DNA of 64,000 nucleotides from Bog-756 sp963699345 (lineage in GTDB: Bacteria; Actinomycetota; Acidimicrobiia; Acidimicrobiales; RAAP-2), in NCBI GenBank assembly GCA_963699345.1, contig CAVOTL010000001.1, forward strand, positions 345,124-409,123, written 5' to 3'. Positions within the stretch are counted from its first letter, which is position 1; each line of letters starts with the position of its first letter. The notes below the pieces were generated by a model that was given only the letters and a program-made list of their open reading frames with translations, did not search any database and was not told the origin of the DNA. The position numbers and the translations under genes were made by a program. Positions 18,920-27,233 of this stretch are shown here, piece after piece.

Positions 18920-20101
18920 TCATGACGTCTCTCCGGCCCGACGCACCCGGTCCATCACATCGGCCATGGCGGCCGCCCGCTGGCGCCAGGTGGGCACATC
19001 GGATGCCGGTGTCTCGAGGTCGCCCGACCCCGCGTCGAGCGCGTCGCCCACGGCGGCCACGAAGTGGTCGCGGTCGGCCACGACCACCGGCGGACCGAGG
19101 TCTCGGAAGCCGGCCACGGGGGTGGACACCGTCGGACGGCCGGCGGCCAGGCACTCGTAGGCCTTGATGGGATCGAGGCTCTCGGTGAACGGGTTGACCT
19201 GGTGGGGGATCACGACGACGTCGGCGTGCTGGAGGAAGGCGGGCACCCGGTCATAGGCGACCGCCCCGAGGAGATGCACGGAGGGTTCGGCGGCGAGTGT
19301 GGCGTGCGACGCGGTGCCGAGGCTGTCGGGACCTACGACGGCCACCTGGAGCTCAGGGCGCGAGCAGGCCACCTCGAGGAGGAGCGGCACGTCCACGCGC
19401 TCCTCGTGGAGGGTGCCGACGTAGACGGCCACCGGCGACGACGGCAGCTCGGGCGGTCGGTCCTGGGGTGTCCGGAAGAGGTCCACGTCGACGCCGTTCG
19501 GGATGAGGTCGACATCTCGGTGTCCGCCGCGGGTCCGGGCGAGGTCGGGGGAGCACACCACCACCGCCCCGCTGCGCTCGAGAAGGAGGGCGTCGTCGGC
19601 CCGCAGTCGGGCCTCCTGGCGAGGTGCCATCGGCGCCAGCAGCCAGTCGTCGGTGATGTCGTAGACGGTGGGCCACCCGGTACCGAGGGCGTAGTTCGCG
19701 TAGTGCGCGTCGTTGACCCAGACGAGGGGGTCGACCAGGCTGAGTTCGGTCACGGCGCGGTCGACCTGCCGGCCCAACGAGCGGTCGGCCCACGGACCCG
19801 CGACCCGCGGCAGCCATTTGCGGGGGCGCAGGACATGGATGCGGGGGTGCACCTGTTGGATCGGGGTGACGGACAGGGCGTCACGGTGTCCGTGCCGCAG
19901 TGCGTGGGGGATGTCGACGGCCGGCGCCACGTAGAGCACCTGGAGACCGGGGTCACGATCCACGAGTTCGTCGACCAGGATGCGGATCCGGCGCCGGACC
20001 GTGCCCCAGGACTCGAGCGAGCACACGACGAGGGACGACGAGCGGGAGGTCCCGTCACCCACCGTCGGGGTCCCGTGCGTTGTGTCGACTGCGCTGGGCA
20101 C
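18920..20101 (-). CDS. Glycosyltransferase, GT-B fold
   Basis: A 393-residue GT-B protein. The N-terminal half includes RRIRILVDELVDRDPGLQVLYVAPAVD and the TuaH/GT1-like WPTVYDITDDW element; the donor domain has VAVYVGTLHEERVDVPLLL, DVVVIPHQVNPFTESLDPIKAYECLAAGRP and TPVAGFRD. This EsLDPiKxyEyLA pattern is typical of actinobacterial exopolysaccharide GTs. The start is a GTG at 20101. It is the first gene of a leftward run with the BY-kinase and the GT fusion and is divergent from the Wzy-like gene, so the 20102-20284 gap probably holds promoters for both directions. Confidence 0.87.
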   Translation of the reverse strand: MPSAVDTTHGTPTVGDGTSRSSSLVVCSLESWGTVRRRIRILVDELVDRDPGLQVLYVAPAVDIPHALRHGHRDALSVTPIQQVHPRIHVLRPRKWLPRVAGPWADRSLGRQVDRAVTELSLVDPLVWVNDAHYANYALGTGWPTVYDITDDWLLAPMAPRQEARLRADDALLLERSGAVVVCSPDLARTRGGHRDVDLIPNGVDVDLFRTPQDRPPELPSSPVAVYVGTLHEERVDVPLLLEVACSRPELQVAVVGPDSLGTASHATLAAEPSVHLLGAVAYDRVPAFLQHADVVVIPHQVNPFTESLDPIKAYECLAAGRPTVSTPVAGFRDLGPPVVVADRDHFVAAVGDALDAGSGDLETPASDVPTWRQRAAAMADVMDRVRRAGETS

Positions 20102-20284
20102 GCGTGGCCGTCCTTGTCCCGGGGCCGCCCCGCAGGGGGATCGGCCGGCTGTCCCGGCGGGGGCGCCGGACCACTCGTAGCGTCGTCAGAAACACGTGTG
20201 ACCTTGAGATGTCACCGTGTCGTGCCGATGGAGGTGCGGGACGCCCGTGTCGTGGGCCCGGCCGGCCGAGCGGTGGCCACTACC

Positions 20285-21766
20285 ATGCATCGGGCGTCCT
20301 CCGAGTCCGCACCCGCCCCCGCCGAGGCCCATGACCGATCGACCGTCGCCCCGATGAGTTCCGTCCCCCCGCCGGAGGCGACGCGCCCGGGGACGGCCGT
20401 CCCGACCCGCCCGCGGGCGTCCCCCGCCCGTAGGGTGCGGGGTCGCGGGGTCGCACCGGCACTCGCCTGGTTGGTCGTCGCCGCGCTGGCGGCCGCGGCC
20501 GGCGTGGCGGTGGCCCTCGATACCGTGGCCGGGCTGGCCGTAGCCGTCGTGGTCCTGGCGTTCGGGATCTTCGTGGCCGACCCCATCCTGGTGGCCGTCA
20601 TCGTCCTGCCCGGCTCCATCCTGATCCAGCGGGTGGGCGGCGCGAGCACCAACCTGAGCGTGGCCGACCTGCTGGTGTTCGTGGCCGCCTTCGTCTGCCT
20701 CTTCCACGTCGACTGGTCGAAGGCGCGCCATCTGAAGAAGTTCATGCGGGGGATCGTGTGGTACCAGGCCGTCCTCCTCCTCGTGGTCGTGGTCCATCCC
20801 TACCGCGGTGATGTCATCGAGTGGTTCCACCGCTTCTCCTACCTGGCCGGGAGCACGCTCGTGGGCTGGGTCGTCGCCTATCACGGTCGGGCCCGTCAGG
20901 CCTTCCGAATCTACCTGTGGGGAGCGGCCGTCCTCGCACTGCTCGCCATCGAGCACTCGATCACCCTGCACTTCCTCCCGGCCCAGTGGGGCGTCTACCA
21001 GAAGAACTCGGTCGGTGCCGTCATGTGGGTCGCCGCCGTGGTCGCCCAGCTGAATCCGCCGTGGGTGGCCATCAACAAGGTCGAGGCCCGGATCATCGAG
21101 GTGCTCTGCCTGCTCGGCCTCGTCGCCTCCCAGTCCCGCCAGGCCGGCATCCTGCTGGTCATCGCCCTCGGGACCGCCTTCTTGATCAACTCCCACGTCC
21201 AGGGGCGCATCAAGGCGATCATCTTCGTGGTCGTGCCCGCCGTGGCGCTCGTGTACTACAGCACGACCGCCATGATCGCGGACAACCCCGAATACAACTC
21301 GGTGGCGATCCGCTTCGGCCAGATCGGCGCCGCCATCCACGTCTGGCACGAGAGCCCGATCTTCGGGCTGGGGATGCGGTTCTACAACCTCCCCCAGTTC
21401 ATCGCCGTCACGCCGCCCCCGAATTCGCTCGTCGACAACCTCGCCTCGACCGGGGTGGTCGGGTCACTGGCCTTCTTCTTCCTCGTCATCGTGACCATGC
21501 GGACCATGAACGGACTGCCGCGGATCTACGGCACCCTCGGTCTGGTCATCCTGCTCGGCCACTACGTCGACGGCCTCTTCGACACGTTCTGGATCGGCGG
21601 ACTCACCATCCCGCCGATGCTGATCGCCGGGATCTCGATCGGCATGTCCGACGCCGACCCCGACCAGGAGCGCGTGCCCGACCTGCTGGCCGAACAGGAG
21701 CGGACCCGACGCCTGCGCCACCGGGCCCGGTTCGGGTCCCGGCGCATCCCCGCCCGGGCCGGCTGA
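20285..21766 (+). CDS. O-antigen ligase/polymerase-like membrane protein (Wzy-type)
   Basis: A polytopic membrane protein of about 494 residues with ten or more hydrophobic helices and one large periplasmic loop between residues about 330 and 400. The loop includes the RFGQIGAAIHVWHESPIFGLGMRFYN segment, the usual signature of O-antigen ligase-like (Wzy_C) proteins. It would polymerise or ligate lipid-linked repeat units outside the membrane. Starts at 20228, 20285 and 20354 are all in frame and none has a clear ribosome site; 20285 is a compromise. It is divergent from the glycosyltransferase gene at 18920. Confidence 0.85.
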   Translation: MHRASSESAPAPAEAHDRSTVAPMSSVPPPEATRPGTAVPTRPRASPARRVRGRGVAPALAWLVVAALAAAAGVAVALDTVAGLAVAVVVLAFGIFVADPILVAVIVLPGSILIQRVGGASTNLSVADLLVFVAAFVCLFHVDWSKARHLKKFMRGIVWYQAVLLLVVVVHPYRGDVIEWFHRFSYLAGSTLVGWVVAYHGRARQAFRIYLWGAAVLALLAIEHSITLHFLPAQWGVYQKNSVGAVMWVAAVVAQLNPPWVAINKVEARIIEVLCLLGLVASQSRQAGILLVIALGTAFLINSHVQGRIKAIIFVVVPAVALVYYSTTAMIADNPEYNSVAIRFGQIGAAIHVWHESPIFGLGMRFYNLPQFIAVTPPPNSLVDNLASTGVVGSLAFFFLVIVTMRTMNGLPRIYGTLGLVILLGHYVDGLFDTFWIGGLTIPPMLIAGISIGMSDADPDQERVPDLLAEQERTRRLRHRARFGSRRIPARAG

Positions 21767-21886
21767 CCTCCACCCGACGGCCCGGGGCCAGGAGGGGTGC
21801 CGTGCACCCCTGGGGGCCGCTCTCCACGGCGCCCGCGGTACCGCCGGTGTCTACAGGTCGTTCCGGGACCTGCCGATGGTCAATCG

Positions 21887-22837
21887 ATGAAAGGCCAGGA
21901 GACCGATCCGTCGTCCGGGGTGCTGGGACTCCTCACCCGGGGACAGGAGGACCGCCGGACGGCCGCGTCCGCGGCCGACGGACCCACGGCCGTCGACCTG
22001 CTCTCCCGACCGCTCCACCCGGCCGGTGTCATCAACCTCGGCCGTGTCGCCCCCCGGGTCGGGGCCCCCCGACCGGTTCCCGAATTGCCCTGCGACCCGC
22101 CGCCCACCGTGGTCGTCCCCTCGGGCGACGTCGACATCGTGCTCGACCCGCAGTGGCTGGCCGACCTGGACGACCCGACCCTGGTCATCTCGGCGGGCTA
22201 CGTGGGACCCGACCGCCGGCGGGCCTCGCGGGACGAATCCGAGCACCCGTCGGGCGGCCACCCCGGGGGCCGCCTCGTCCGGCGCGGTGTCCTGGTCGTG
22301 CTGATGACCGCCCTGGCCGTGGTCTCCCTCGTCCTGATGGCCTCGCAGTCGTCGCCGCCCGCCCCCCACGCCCCGACCCGGGCCACGGCGGTGACGGGCG
22401 CCCCGGGAACCGGTGGCCAGCGATCCGGCCGCCCGTCCCGCTCCGCGACCCGTCGGGCGGCCCGGGCCGGGGCCGTCGACCGGCGGTCCATGGCCCGGCA
22501 CCGCTCCGCCCCGGACACCGGCCGTGCCCTGGGCGGCGCGGCGTCGGCCACCCCGGCGTCGGCCGCTGTCATCCGGTCACAACGCGTCGCCGACGCCGCG
22601 ACGGTCTCCGCCATCCGGACGTCCGCCCGAGCGCAGAGTCGGGTGGTCCGGTCGATGTGGCGGACGGTCGCCGCCCAACGACGCGCTGCCGCCGTCATCG
22701 CCCGGGTGGAGCGCAACGGGGCCCGGCGGGCGGGCGCCAAGGGGGATCGGTCGACCACGCCACCCCGACCCGACCTGGTGGGTCTGGGCTCCACCGTCGA
22801 GGACGCCTTCGGCGCGGTCATCGGCTTCCTGGGTTGA
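21887..22837 (+). CDS. Single-pass membrane protein with GYxGxDRRR motif
   Basis: A 316-residue protein with an acidic/proline-rich cytoplasmic part, one membrane helix near residues 138-158 and a long, very basic, Ala/Arg-rich exterior (SATRRAARAGAVDRRSMARHR). Just before the membrane segment is DLDDPTLVISAGYVGPDRRR, which recurs almost exactly in the next gene. This pairing marks the two as paralogues in their membrane-proximal region. No enzyme motif is visible. Its place between the Wzy-like gene and a second paralogue suggests a role in assembly or anchoring of the polymer. ATG 21887 has no strong ribosome site. Confidence 0.7.
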   Translation: MKGQETDPSSGVLGLLTRGQEDRRTAASAADGPTAVDLLSRPLHPAGVINLGRVAPRVGAPRPVPELPCDPPPTVVVPSGDVDIVLDPQWLADLDDPTLVISAGYVGPDRRRASRDESEHPSGGHPGGRLVRRGVLVVLMTALAVVSLVLMASQSSPPAPHAPTRATAVTGAPGTGGQRSGRPSRSATRRAARAGAVDRRSMARHRSAPDTGRALGGAASATPASAAVIRSQRVADAATVSAIRTSARAQSRVVRSMWRTVAAQRRAAAVIARVERNGARRAGAKGDRSTTPPRPDLVGLGSTVEDAFGAVIGFLG

Positions 22838-22939
22838 GGTCGGACCTCCTGGGTGGAGGCCCGGCGTCCACCGGTCCCGGGCGTGGGATCTCGCGGCCCC
22901 ACCCCTTCAGTTGTGCCCGGGGCATGCCGATCATCAGAT

Positions 22940-24070
22940 ATGCGGTCGGACACGGAACGTCACGGGGGGACAGCGCAGGGCACGGTCGCCCTGGCGCCCT
23001 CCGACGATCCCTTCCGGATCTGGCGTGACCTGCAGGACCCACTCGAGCCGTCCGACGACACGACGGGCCGGGCGCCGACCGCCACTCCCGCTCCTCGGGT
23101 CGATGGCCCCGACGGTGCGCGGTGGTCCACCGCGCTGGAGCCCGGCACCCTCGAGGTGCTCGACAACCCCGGACTCGTCATCACCGACGGGTACATCGGC
23201 GTCGACCGCCGCCGGACCGGTCTGCGGGCCGCCCTGGGCCGTGCCACCTACGGCGAGCGCCGCAATCTCCTCCGCCTCGACCTCCTGATCGTGGCGGTCG
23301 TCGTGGCGTTGGTCGTCGGAGCGGTGCTCTTGGTGACGGCCCGCACCGCTCCCCGGTACCACCGCCAGCCCAGCTCCACCGAGATCGCCGCCGCCCTGCC
23401 GACCGATCCTCTGCGGACCGTCACCCGGACGACCTCGGCACCGACGGCGACGGCGCCGACGACGGTACCGACGACGGTGCCGACGACCGTCGCCGCCCCG
23501 GCTCCGACGGGAGCACCGGTGGCGGTCGCCGCGGCGTCGAGCCCGGCCGCGACCGTCCCGACCACTGTCGAGGCGCCGGCGGCGACACCGACCACGCCGG
23601 CCGCCATGGGTGCCGCCGCCCTGGCCCTCGTGCGCTACCCGTGGCAGCAGATCCCGGGGTACTCGATCAACTTCCTGCCCATCTCTGACGCGCCGTCCCC
23701 CGGTTTCTACGGCAACACCGACTTCACCTGGGGTGTCGCCGGTGGCGTCTCCACCCTCTACGTCTATCCCGGCGAGACCGTCCAGCGGCTGGCCGGCATC
23801 ATCGGCTTCGAGATCGGTCACGAAGTCGATGCGGCCTACGTCGAACCCCAGGGTGGCCACGCCCAGATCGAGGCCGCGCTCGGGGTGTATCCGACCAGCT
23901 GGGCCCCCGAGTGCGACTGTGCCGAGCAGGGCTACCTGTCGGGCTGGTACGCCGCCGCGTTCTCGAACTACTGGACGCCGGGCGTCGGCGACTGGAGCAC
24001 CCTCGCTCCGCCACCCTCCGGTGCCACCCTCGCCGCGGTCGAACCCTGGCTCGACCCCAGAGTCTCTTAG
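22940..24070 (+). CDS. Membrane-anchored paralogue with extracellular domain
   Basis: A 376-residue protein sharing VLDNPGLVITDGYIGVDRRR with the preceding gene, immediately before a membrane helix (residues about 117-137). Outside lies a Thr/Pro/Ala-rich linker, then a 140-residue globular domain with YPWQQIPGYSINFL, YVYPGETVQRLAGIIGFEIGHEVDAAYVE and two cysteines in PECDCAEQGYL. The GHEVD core looks like part of a small metallopeptidase-type helix but lacks the complete HExxH, so activity is uncertain. It sits in the polysaccharide locus upstream of a GT4 gene. Confidence 0.72.
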   Translation: MRSDTERHGGTAQGTVALAPSDDPFRIWRDLQDPLEPSDDTTGRAPTATPAPRVDGPDGARWSTALEPGTLEVLDNPGLVITDGYIGVDRRRTGLRAALGRATYGERRNLLRLDLLIVAVVVALVVGAVLLVTARTAPRYHRQPSSTEIAAALPTDPLRTVTRTTSAPTATAPTTVPTTVPTTVAAPAPTGAPVAVAAASSPAATVPTTVEAPAATPTTPAAMGAAALALVRYPWQQIPGYSINFLPISDAPSPGFYGNTDFTWGVAGGVSTLYVYPGETVQRLAGIIGFEIGHEVDAAYVEPQGGHAQIEAALGVYPTSWAPECDCAEQGYLSGWYAAAFSNYWTPGVGDWSTLAPPPSGATLAAVEPWLDPRVS

Positions 24071-24178
24071 GATCGAGTCCTTGACGACCACCGCTGCACC
24101 CGGCCGGCACCCGTTGCCCGGCGCCACCTCGGAACCGGTGGCCGTCGTCGGTCCTGGCGACGTCGCGGGAGCCGGGTC

Positions 24179-25372
24179 ATGACCCGCGTCGCCCTGATGC
24201 CCAGCGCCTACCCACCGTCGGTCGGTGGCGTGGAGGAGCTGACGCGCCACCTCGCCCTCTCCCTCGTGGCCGCCGGCGACCAGGTGGAGGTGTGGACCGG
24301 ACTTCCCGACGACCACGACGACGAGTCGGTCGAGGTGCGCGACGGTCTCGTGGTCCGCCGATTTCCCATGCCCCTCCCCGCGTCGTCGATGACCGCGGTC
24401 ACCCATGCCACCGCCGCCGGGTGGCGGACGCTGCGGTCGCTCCGGCGGGCGGTGGGGGTCTTCCGTCCCGACATCCTCCACGTACAGTGCTTCGGGCCCA
24501 ACGGGGCCTACGCCACCGCCCTGTCGCGACTGTGCCGCGTTCCGCTCGTGGTGACGCTGCAGGGTGAGACCCTCATGGACGACGCCGACATCTTCGACAC
24601 CTCGCACGTCCTGCGCTCCGCGCTGCGGGCCGGGTTGCGCGCCGCGTCCACCGTCACGGCCTGTTCGGCCTTCACCCTGGACGATGCCGAGGCCCGATTC
24701 GGTCTGGCCGCCGGCCGGGGCCGGGTGATCTTCAACGGGGTGTCGCTCGCCGGGATGGAGGACCCCCCACCCGCGGTCGACCTGCCTCCGCCCTTCGGCC
24801 GCGCGCCGTACATCCTTGCCTTGGGACGGGTCGTCGACAAGAAGGGATTCGACCTCCTGTTGGCCGGCTACGCGGCCATGGACCCGGCGCGACGGACCGC
24901 CGATCTCGTCATCGGGGGTGGTGGCCCGGCGCTCGAACGCCTGGAGGCCCAGGCCGAGGAGTCGGGTATCGGTGACCGGATCCACTTCGTCGGGCGACTG
25001 ACCCGTGAACAGGTGGCCGCGGCCATGGCCGGAGCGACCGCCTTCGTGATGCCGAGCCGTCTGGAACCGTTCGGCATCGTGGCCCTCGAAGGCTGGCGGG
25101 CCGGCACCGCGGTCGTGGCCACGGACCGCGGAGGGGCTCCGGAGTTCATCTCGGACGGAGTGGACGGGCTGCTCGTCGACCCCTTCGACACCGCGGCGGT
25201 CGCCGGCGTCCTCGGTCGGGTCCTCTCGGACGACACCCTGCGCGGGTCGTTGGCCGCCGCCGGACGGGCCCGGGTCGAGGCGTTCGCCTGGCCCCGGATC
25301 GCCGACGAGTACCGGGACGTGTACGCCACGGCCGCCGCCGGGAGCGGTCGACGCGAGCGGGTGGCGTCATGA
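24179..25372 (+). CDS. Glycosyltransferase family 4
   Basis: A 397-residue GT-B enzyme. It starts MTRVALMPSAYPPSVGGVEE, the glycine-rich acceptor loop of many GT4 enzymes, and its donor domain has YILALGRVVDKKGFDLLLAGY, GIGDRIHFVGRLTREQV and the MPSRLEPFGIVALEGWRAGTAVVATDRGG motif. Its stop overlaps the ATG of the phosphopantetheinyl transferase gene (ATGA), tying it to the carrier-protein cassette that follows. It may add a sugar to the moiety that the cassette modifies, or to the exopolysaccharide repeat unit. Confidence 0.88.
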   Translation: MTRVALMPSAYPPSVGGVEELTRHLALSLVAAGDQVEVWTGLPDDHDDESVEVRDGLVVRRFPMPLPASSMTAVTHATAAGWRTLRSLRRAVGVFRPDILHVQCFGPNGAYATALSRLCRVPLVVTLQGETLMDDADIFDTSHVLRSALRAGLRAASTVTACSAFTLDDAEARFGLAAGRGRVIFNGVSLAGMEDPPPAVDLPPPFGRAPYILALGRVVDKKGFDLLLAGYAAMDPARRTADLVIGGGGPALERLEAQAEESGIGDRIHFVGRLTREQVAAAMAGATAFVMPSRLEPFGIVALEGWRAGTAVVATDRGGAPEFISDGVDGLLVDPFDTAAVAGVLGRVLSDDTLRGSLAAAGRARVEAFAWPRIADEYRDVYATAAAGSGRRERVAS

Positions 25373-25806
25373 GCCGGTCGGCGGAGACGCTCCGGGTCGG
25401 GATCGATCTCGTTCCGGTGGCGGAGGTCGCGGCGTCCGTCGAGTACTTCGGCGACCGCTACGTGACGCGCCTCTTCACGCCGCACGAGATCGCCTCCTGT
25501 CGCACCGCCGAGGGTCCGGCCCGTACCCGGGGCACCTACGTCGTCGAATCGCTGGCCGCGCGGTTCGCGGCGAAGGAAGCCGTGGTCAAAGTCTTGAGAC
25601 CTATCGAAATGCAACCCGACTGGCGTAGTATCGAAATACACCGGATGACAGGAGGATGGTGCGAGATCCGCCTGTCCGGTCAGGCCGCCGAGCTGGCTGC
25701 GGATGCAGGGATCGCAGAGCTAACGGTCAGTCTGTCGCACGAATCGGCGGTCGCAGGGGCCGTCGTCGTCGGCCGGTGCGTACCGCGAGAACGGGGAGAA
25801 GAATGA
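25369..25806 (+). CDS. 4'-phosphopantetheinyl transferase, AcpS-like
   Basis: A 145-residue AcpS-type transferase that moves 4'-phosphopantetheine from CoA to the serine of a carrier protein. It shows the Mg-binding Asp13 in VGIDLVPV and the hallmark ARFAAKEAVVKVL with Glu70 and Lys74. It overlaps the gene before (ATGA) and its stop abuts the carrier-protein gene, so it is probably a dedicated activator of that carrier. The stretch 25580-25640 is less GC-rich than the rest of the gene. An essential housekeeping AcpS would more often sit near the nnrD/alr genes; this one belongs to the cassette. Confidence 0.88.
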   Translation: MSRSAETLRVGIDLVPVAEVAASVEYFGDRYVTRLFTPHEIASCRTAEGPARTRGTYVVESLAARFAAKEAVVKVLRPIEMQPDWRSIEIHRMTGGWCEIRLSGQAAELAADAGIAELTVSLSHESAVAGAVVVGRCVPRERGEE

Positions 25807-26048
25807 CGGTAGACGAGACGATCCGACAGGTGCTGACCGACCACGGACGTCTGGCGATCCCAGTGGAGTCGCTGACGGACGAGACCGATCTGTTCGGTGC
25901 GGGCATGACCTCACACGCCAGCGTGAACGTGATGCTGGCCCTCGAGGACGCCTTCGACTTCGAGTTCGCCGAGAAGATGTTGAAGAAGTCCACTTTCGAG
26001 TCGATCGCCTCGATCCGCTCGGGTGTACTCGAGATGACAGGTGGGTGA
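25803..26048 (+). CDS. Acyl/aminoacyl carrier protein
   Basis: An 81-residue, acidic four-helix carrier protein. The phosphopantetheine site is predicted at Ser37 within DLFGAGMTSHASVNVMLALED. The usual DSL triad is replaced by TSH, as in carriers paired with amino acid:[carrier protein] ligases as far as I know them. The C-terminal EFAEKMLKKSTFESIASI helix matches a carrier fold. A ribosome site (GAGAAGA) precedes ATG 25803. It is flanked by its likely activating transferase and by an acyl-CoA dehydrogenase-like flavoprotein, and should be the shuttle of the cassette. Confidence 0.88.
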   Translation: MTVDETIRQVLTDHGRLAIPVESLTDETDLFGAGMTSHASVNVMLALEDAFDFEFAEKMLKKSTFESIASIRSGVLEMTGG

Positions 26049-26055
26049 CGGCGGG

Positions 26056-27231
26056 ATGACCGTGGAACGATTGACGCCGATGACCATGGCGGGTGATGTG
26101 GCCGTGCGCATGGCCGCCATCGCGGAGGAGGTGGCCGGTCCGGCCGCCGCCGACGTCGATGGACGTAGCCGCTTTCCGCACGAGACGATCGACGCCTGCA
26201 AGGCCGAAGGACTGCTGGCCGCCCTGGTGCCGGTCGAGCTCGGTGGCGGTGGCGCCGACCTCGGGGAGGTGTCCCGTGGCCTGGTGGCCCTCGGGCGCAA
26301 GTGCGCCTCGAGCGCCATGGTGGTGGCGATGCACCACATCCAGGTGGCCTGCCTGGTGCGCCACGGTCACAACGAGCTGCTGCGTTCGTACCTCCGGGAG
26401 CTGGCGGATCGGCAGTATCTCCTGGCGTCGGCCACCACCGAGGTGGGGACCGGTGGCGACGTGCGATCGAGCGTCTGTGCCATCGACGTGGCCGACGGAC
26501 GCTTCTCGGTGGAGAAGCAGGCTCCGGTGATCTCCTACGCCGACGACGCCGACGCGGTCCTGGTCACCGCCCGACGCACCGCCGACAGCCCCGAGAGCGA
26601 CCAGGTGATCGTGCTCTGCCGGCCGCCCGACCTCGAACTCGAGCAGGTGGGGGAGTGGGACGCCCTCGGATTCCGGGGCACCTGCAGCACCGGGTTCATC
26701 CTGCGGGCGAGCGGCGACGCCCTGGCCGTCCTCGACGAGCCGTACGCCGACATCTCGACGAGGACCATGTTGCCGGTCGCCCATCTGCTCTGGTCCTCGG
26801 TGTGGCTGGGCATCGCCACCGAGGCCGTCGAGCTGGCCCGGACGTTCGTCCAGCGCGAGGCCCGACGCAAGCCCGGCACCATGCCGCCGGCGGCCGTCCG
26901 GCTCGCCGGGGTCACGGTCGTCCACGAGCAGTTCGTCGACATGGTGCAGTCGTCGCTGGCCCGTTTCGAGGCGGCCGGCACGGACCCGGACCGCCTGTCG
27001 TCGATCGCGTTCGGCGTCGGCATGAACGCCCTCAAGGTCTCCGCCTCGACCCTCGTGGTCGACATCGTCCGTGAGTGCATGCTCATCTGCGGCCTGGCGT
27101 CCTACCGGTTGGACACGCCGTTCAGCCTGGGGCGCCACCTGCGCGACGCCATGGGCGCCGCCCTCATGGTGAACAACGACCGCATCATGGCCAATAACGC
27201 CCAGATGCTGCTCGTCCTGCGGGGGGAGTGA
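26056..27231 (+). CDS. Acyl-CoA dehydrogenase-like flavoprotein
   Basis: A 391-residue member of the acyl-CoA dehydrogenase superfamily. FAD-binding signatures are visible (ASATTEVGTGGDVRS in the position of the family TE.xxGSD segment; WDALGFRGTCSTGF). The usual catalytic EGT near the C-terminus is absent: the equivalent stretch reads RDAMGAALMVNNDRIMANN. The reaction may therefore differ from CoA-ester desaturation. In the cassette it probably acts on an aminoacyl group tethered to the neighbouring carrier, as prolyl-carrier oxidases do in pyrrole synthesis (inference). The ATG at 26056 lies 8 bases after the carrier-protein stop. Confidence 0.87.
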   Translation: MTVERLTPMTMAGDVAVRMAAIAEEVAGPAAADVDGRSRFPHETIDACKAEGLLAALVPVELGGGGADLGEVSRGLVALGRKCASSAMVVAMHHIQVACLVRHGHNELLRSYLRELADRQYLLASATTEVGTGGDVRSSVCAIDVADGRFSVEKQAPVISYADDADAVLVTARRTADSPESDQVIVLCRPPDLELEQVGEWDALGFRGTCSTGFILRASGDALAVLDEPYADISTRTMLPVAHLLWSSVWLGIATEAVELARTFVQREARRKPGTMPPAAVRLAGVTVVHEQFVDMVQSSLARFEAAGTDPDRLSSIAFGVGMNALKVSASTLVVDIVRECMLICGLASYRLDTPFSLGRHLRDAMGAALMVNNDRIMANNAQMLLVLRGE

Positions 27232-27233
27232 TC

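Noticed and set aside
19064..20284. Upstream extension of the Wzy-like frame into the glycosyltransferase gene
   Set aside because: The extension is antisense of the GT gene and lacks hydrophobic or conserved sequence; the real start lies near 20285.
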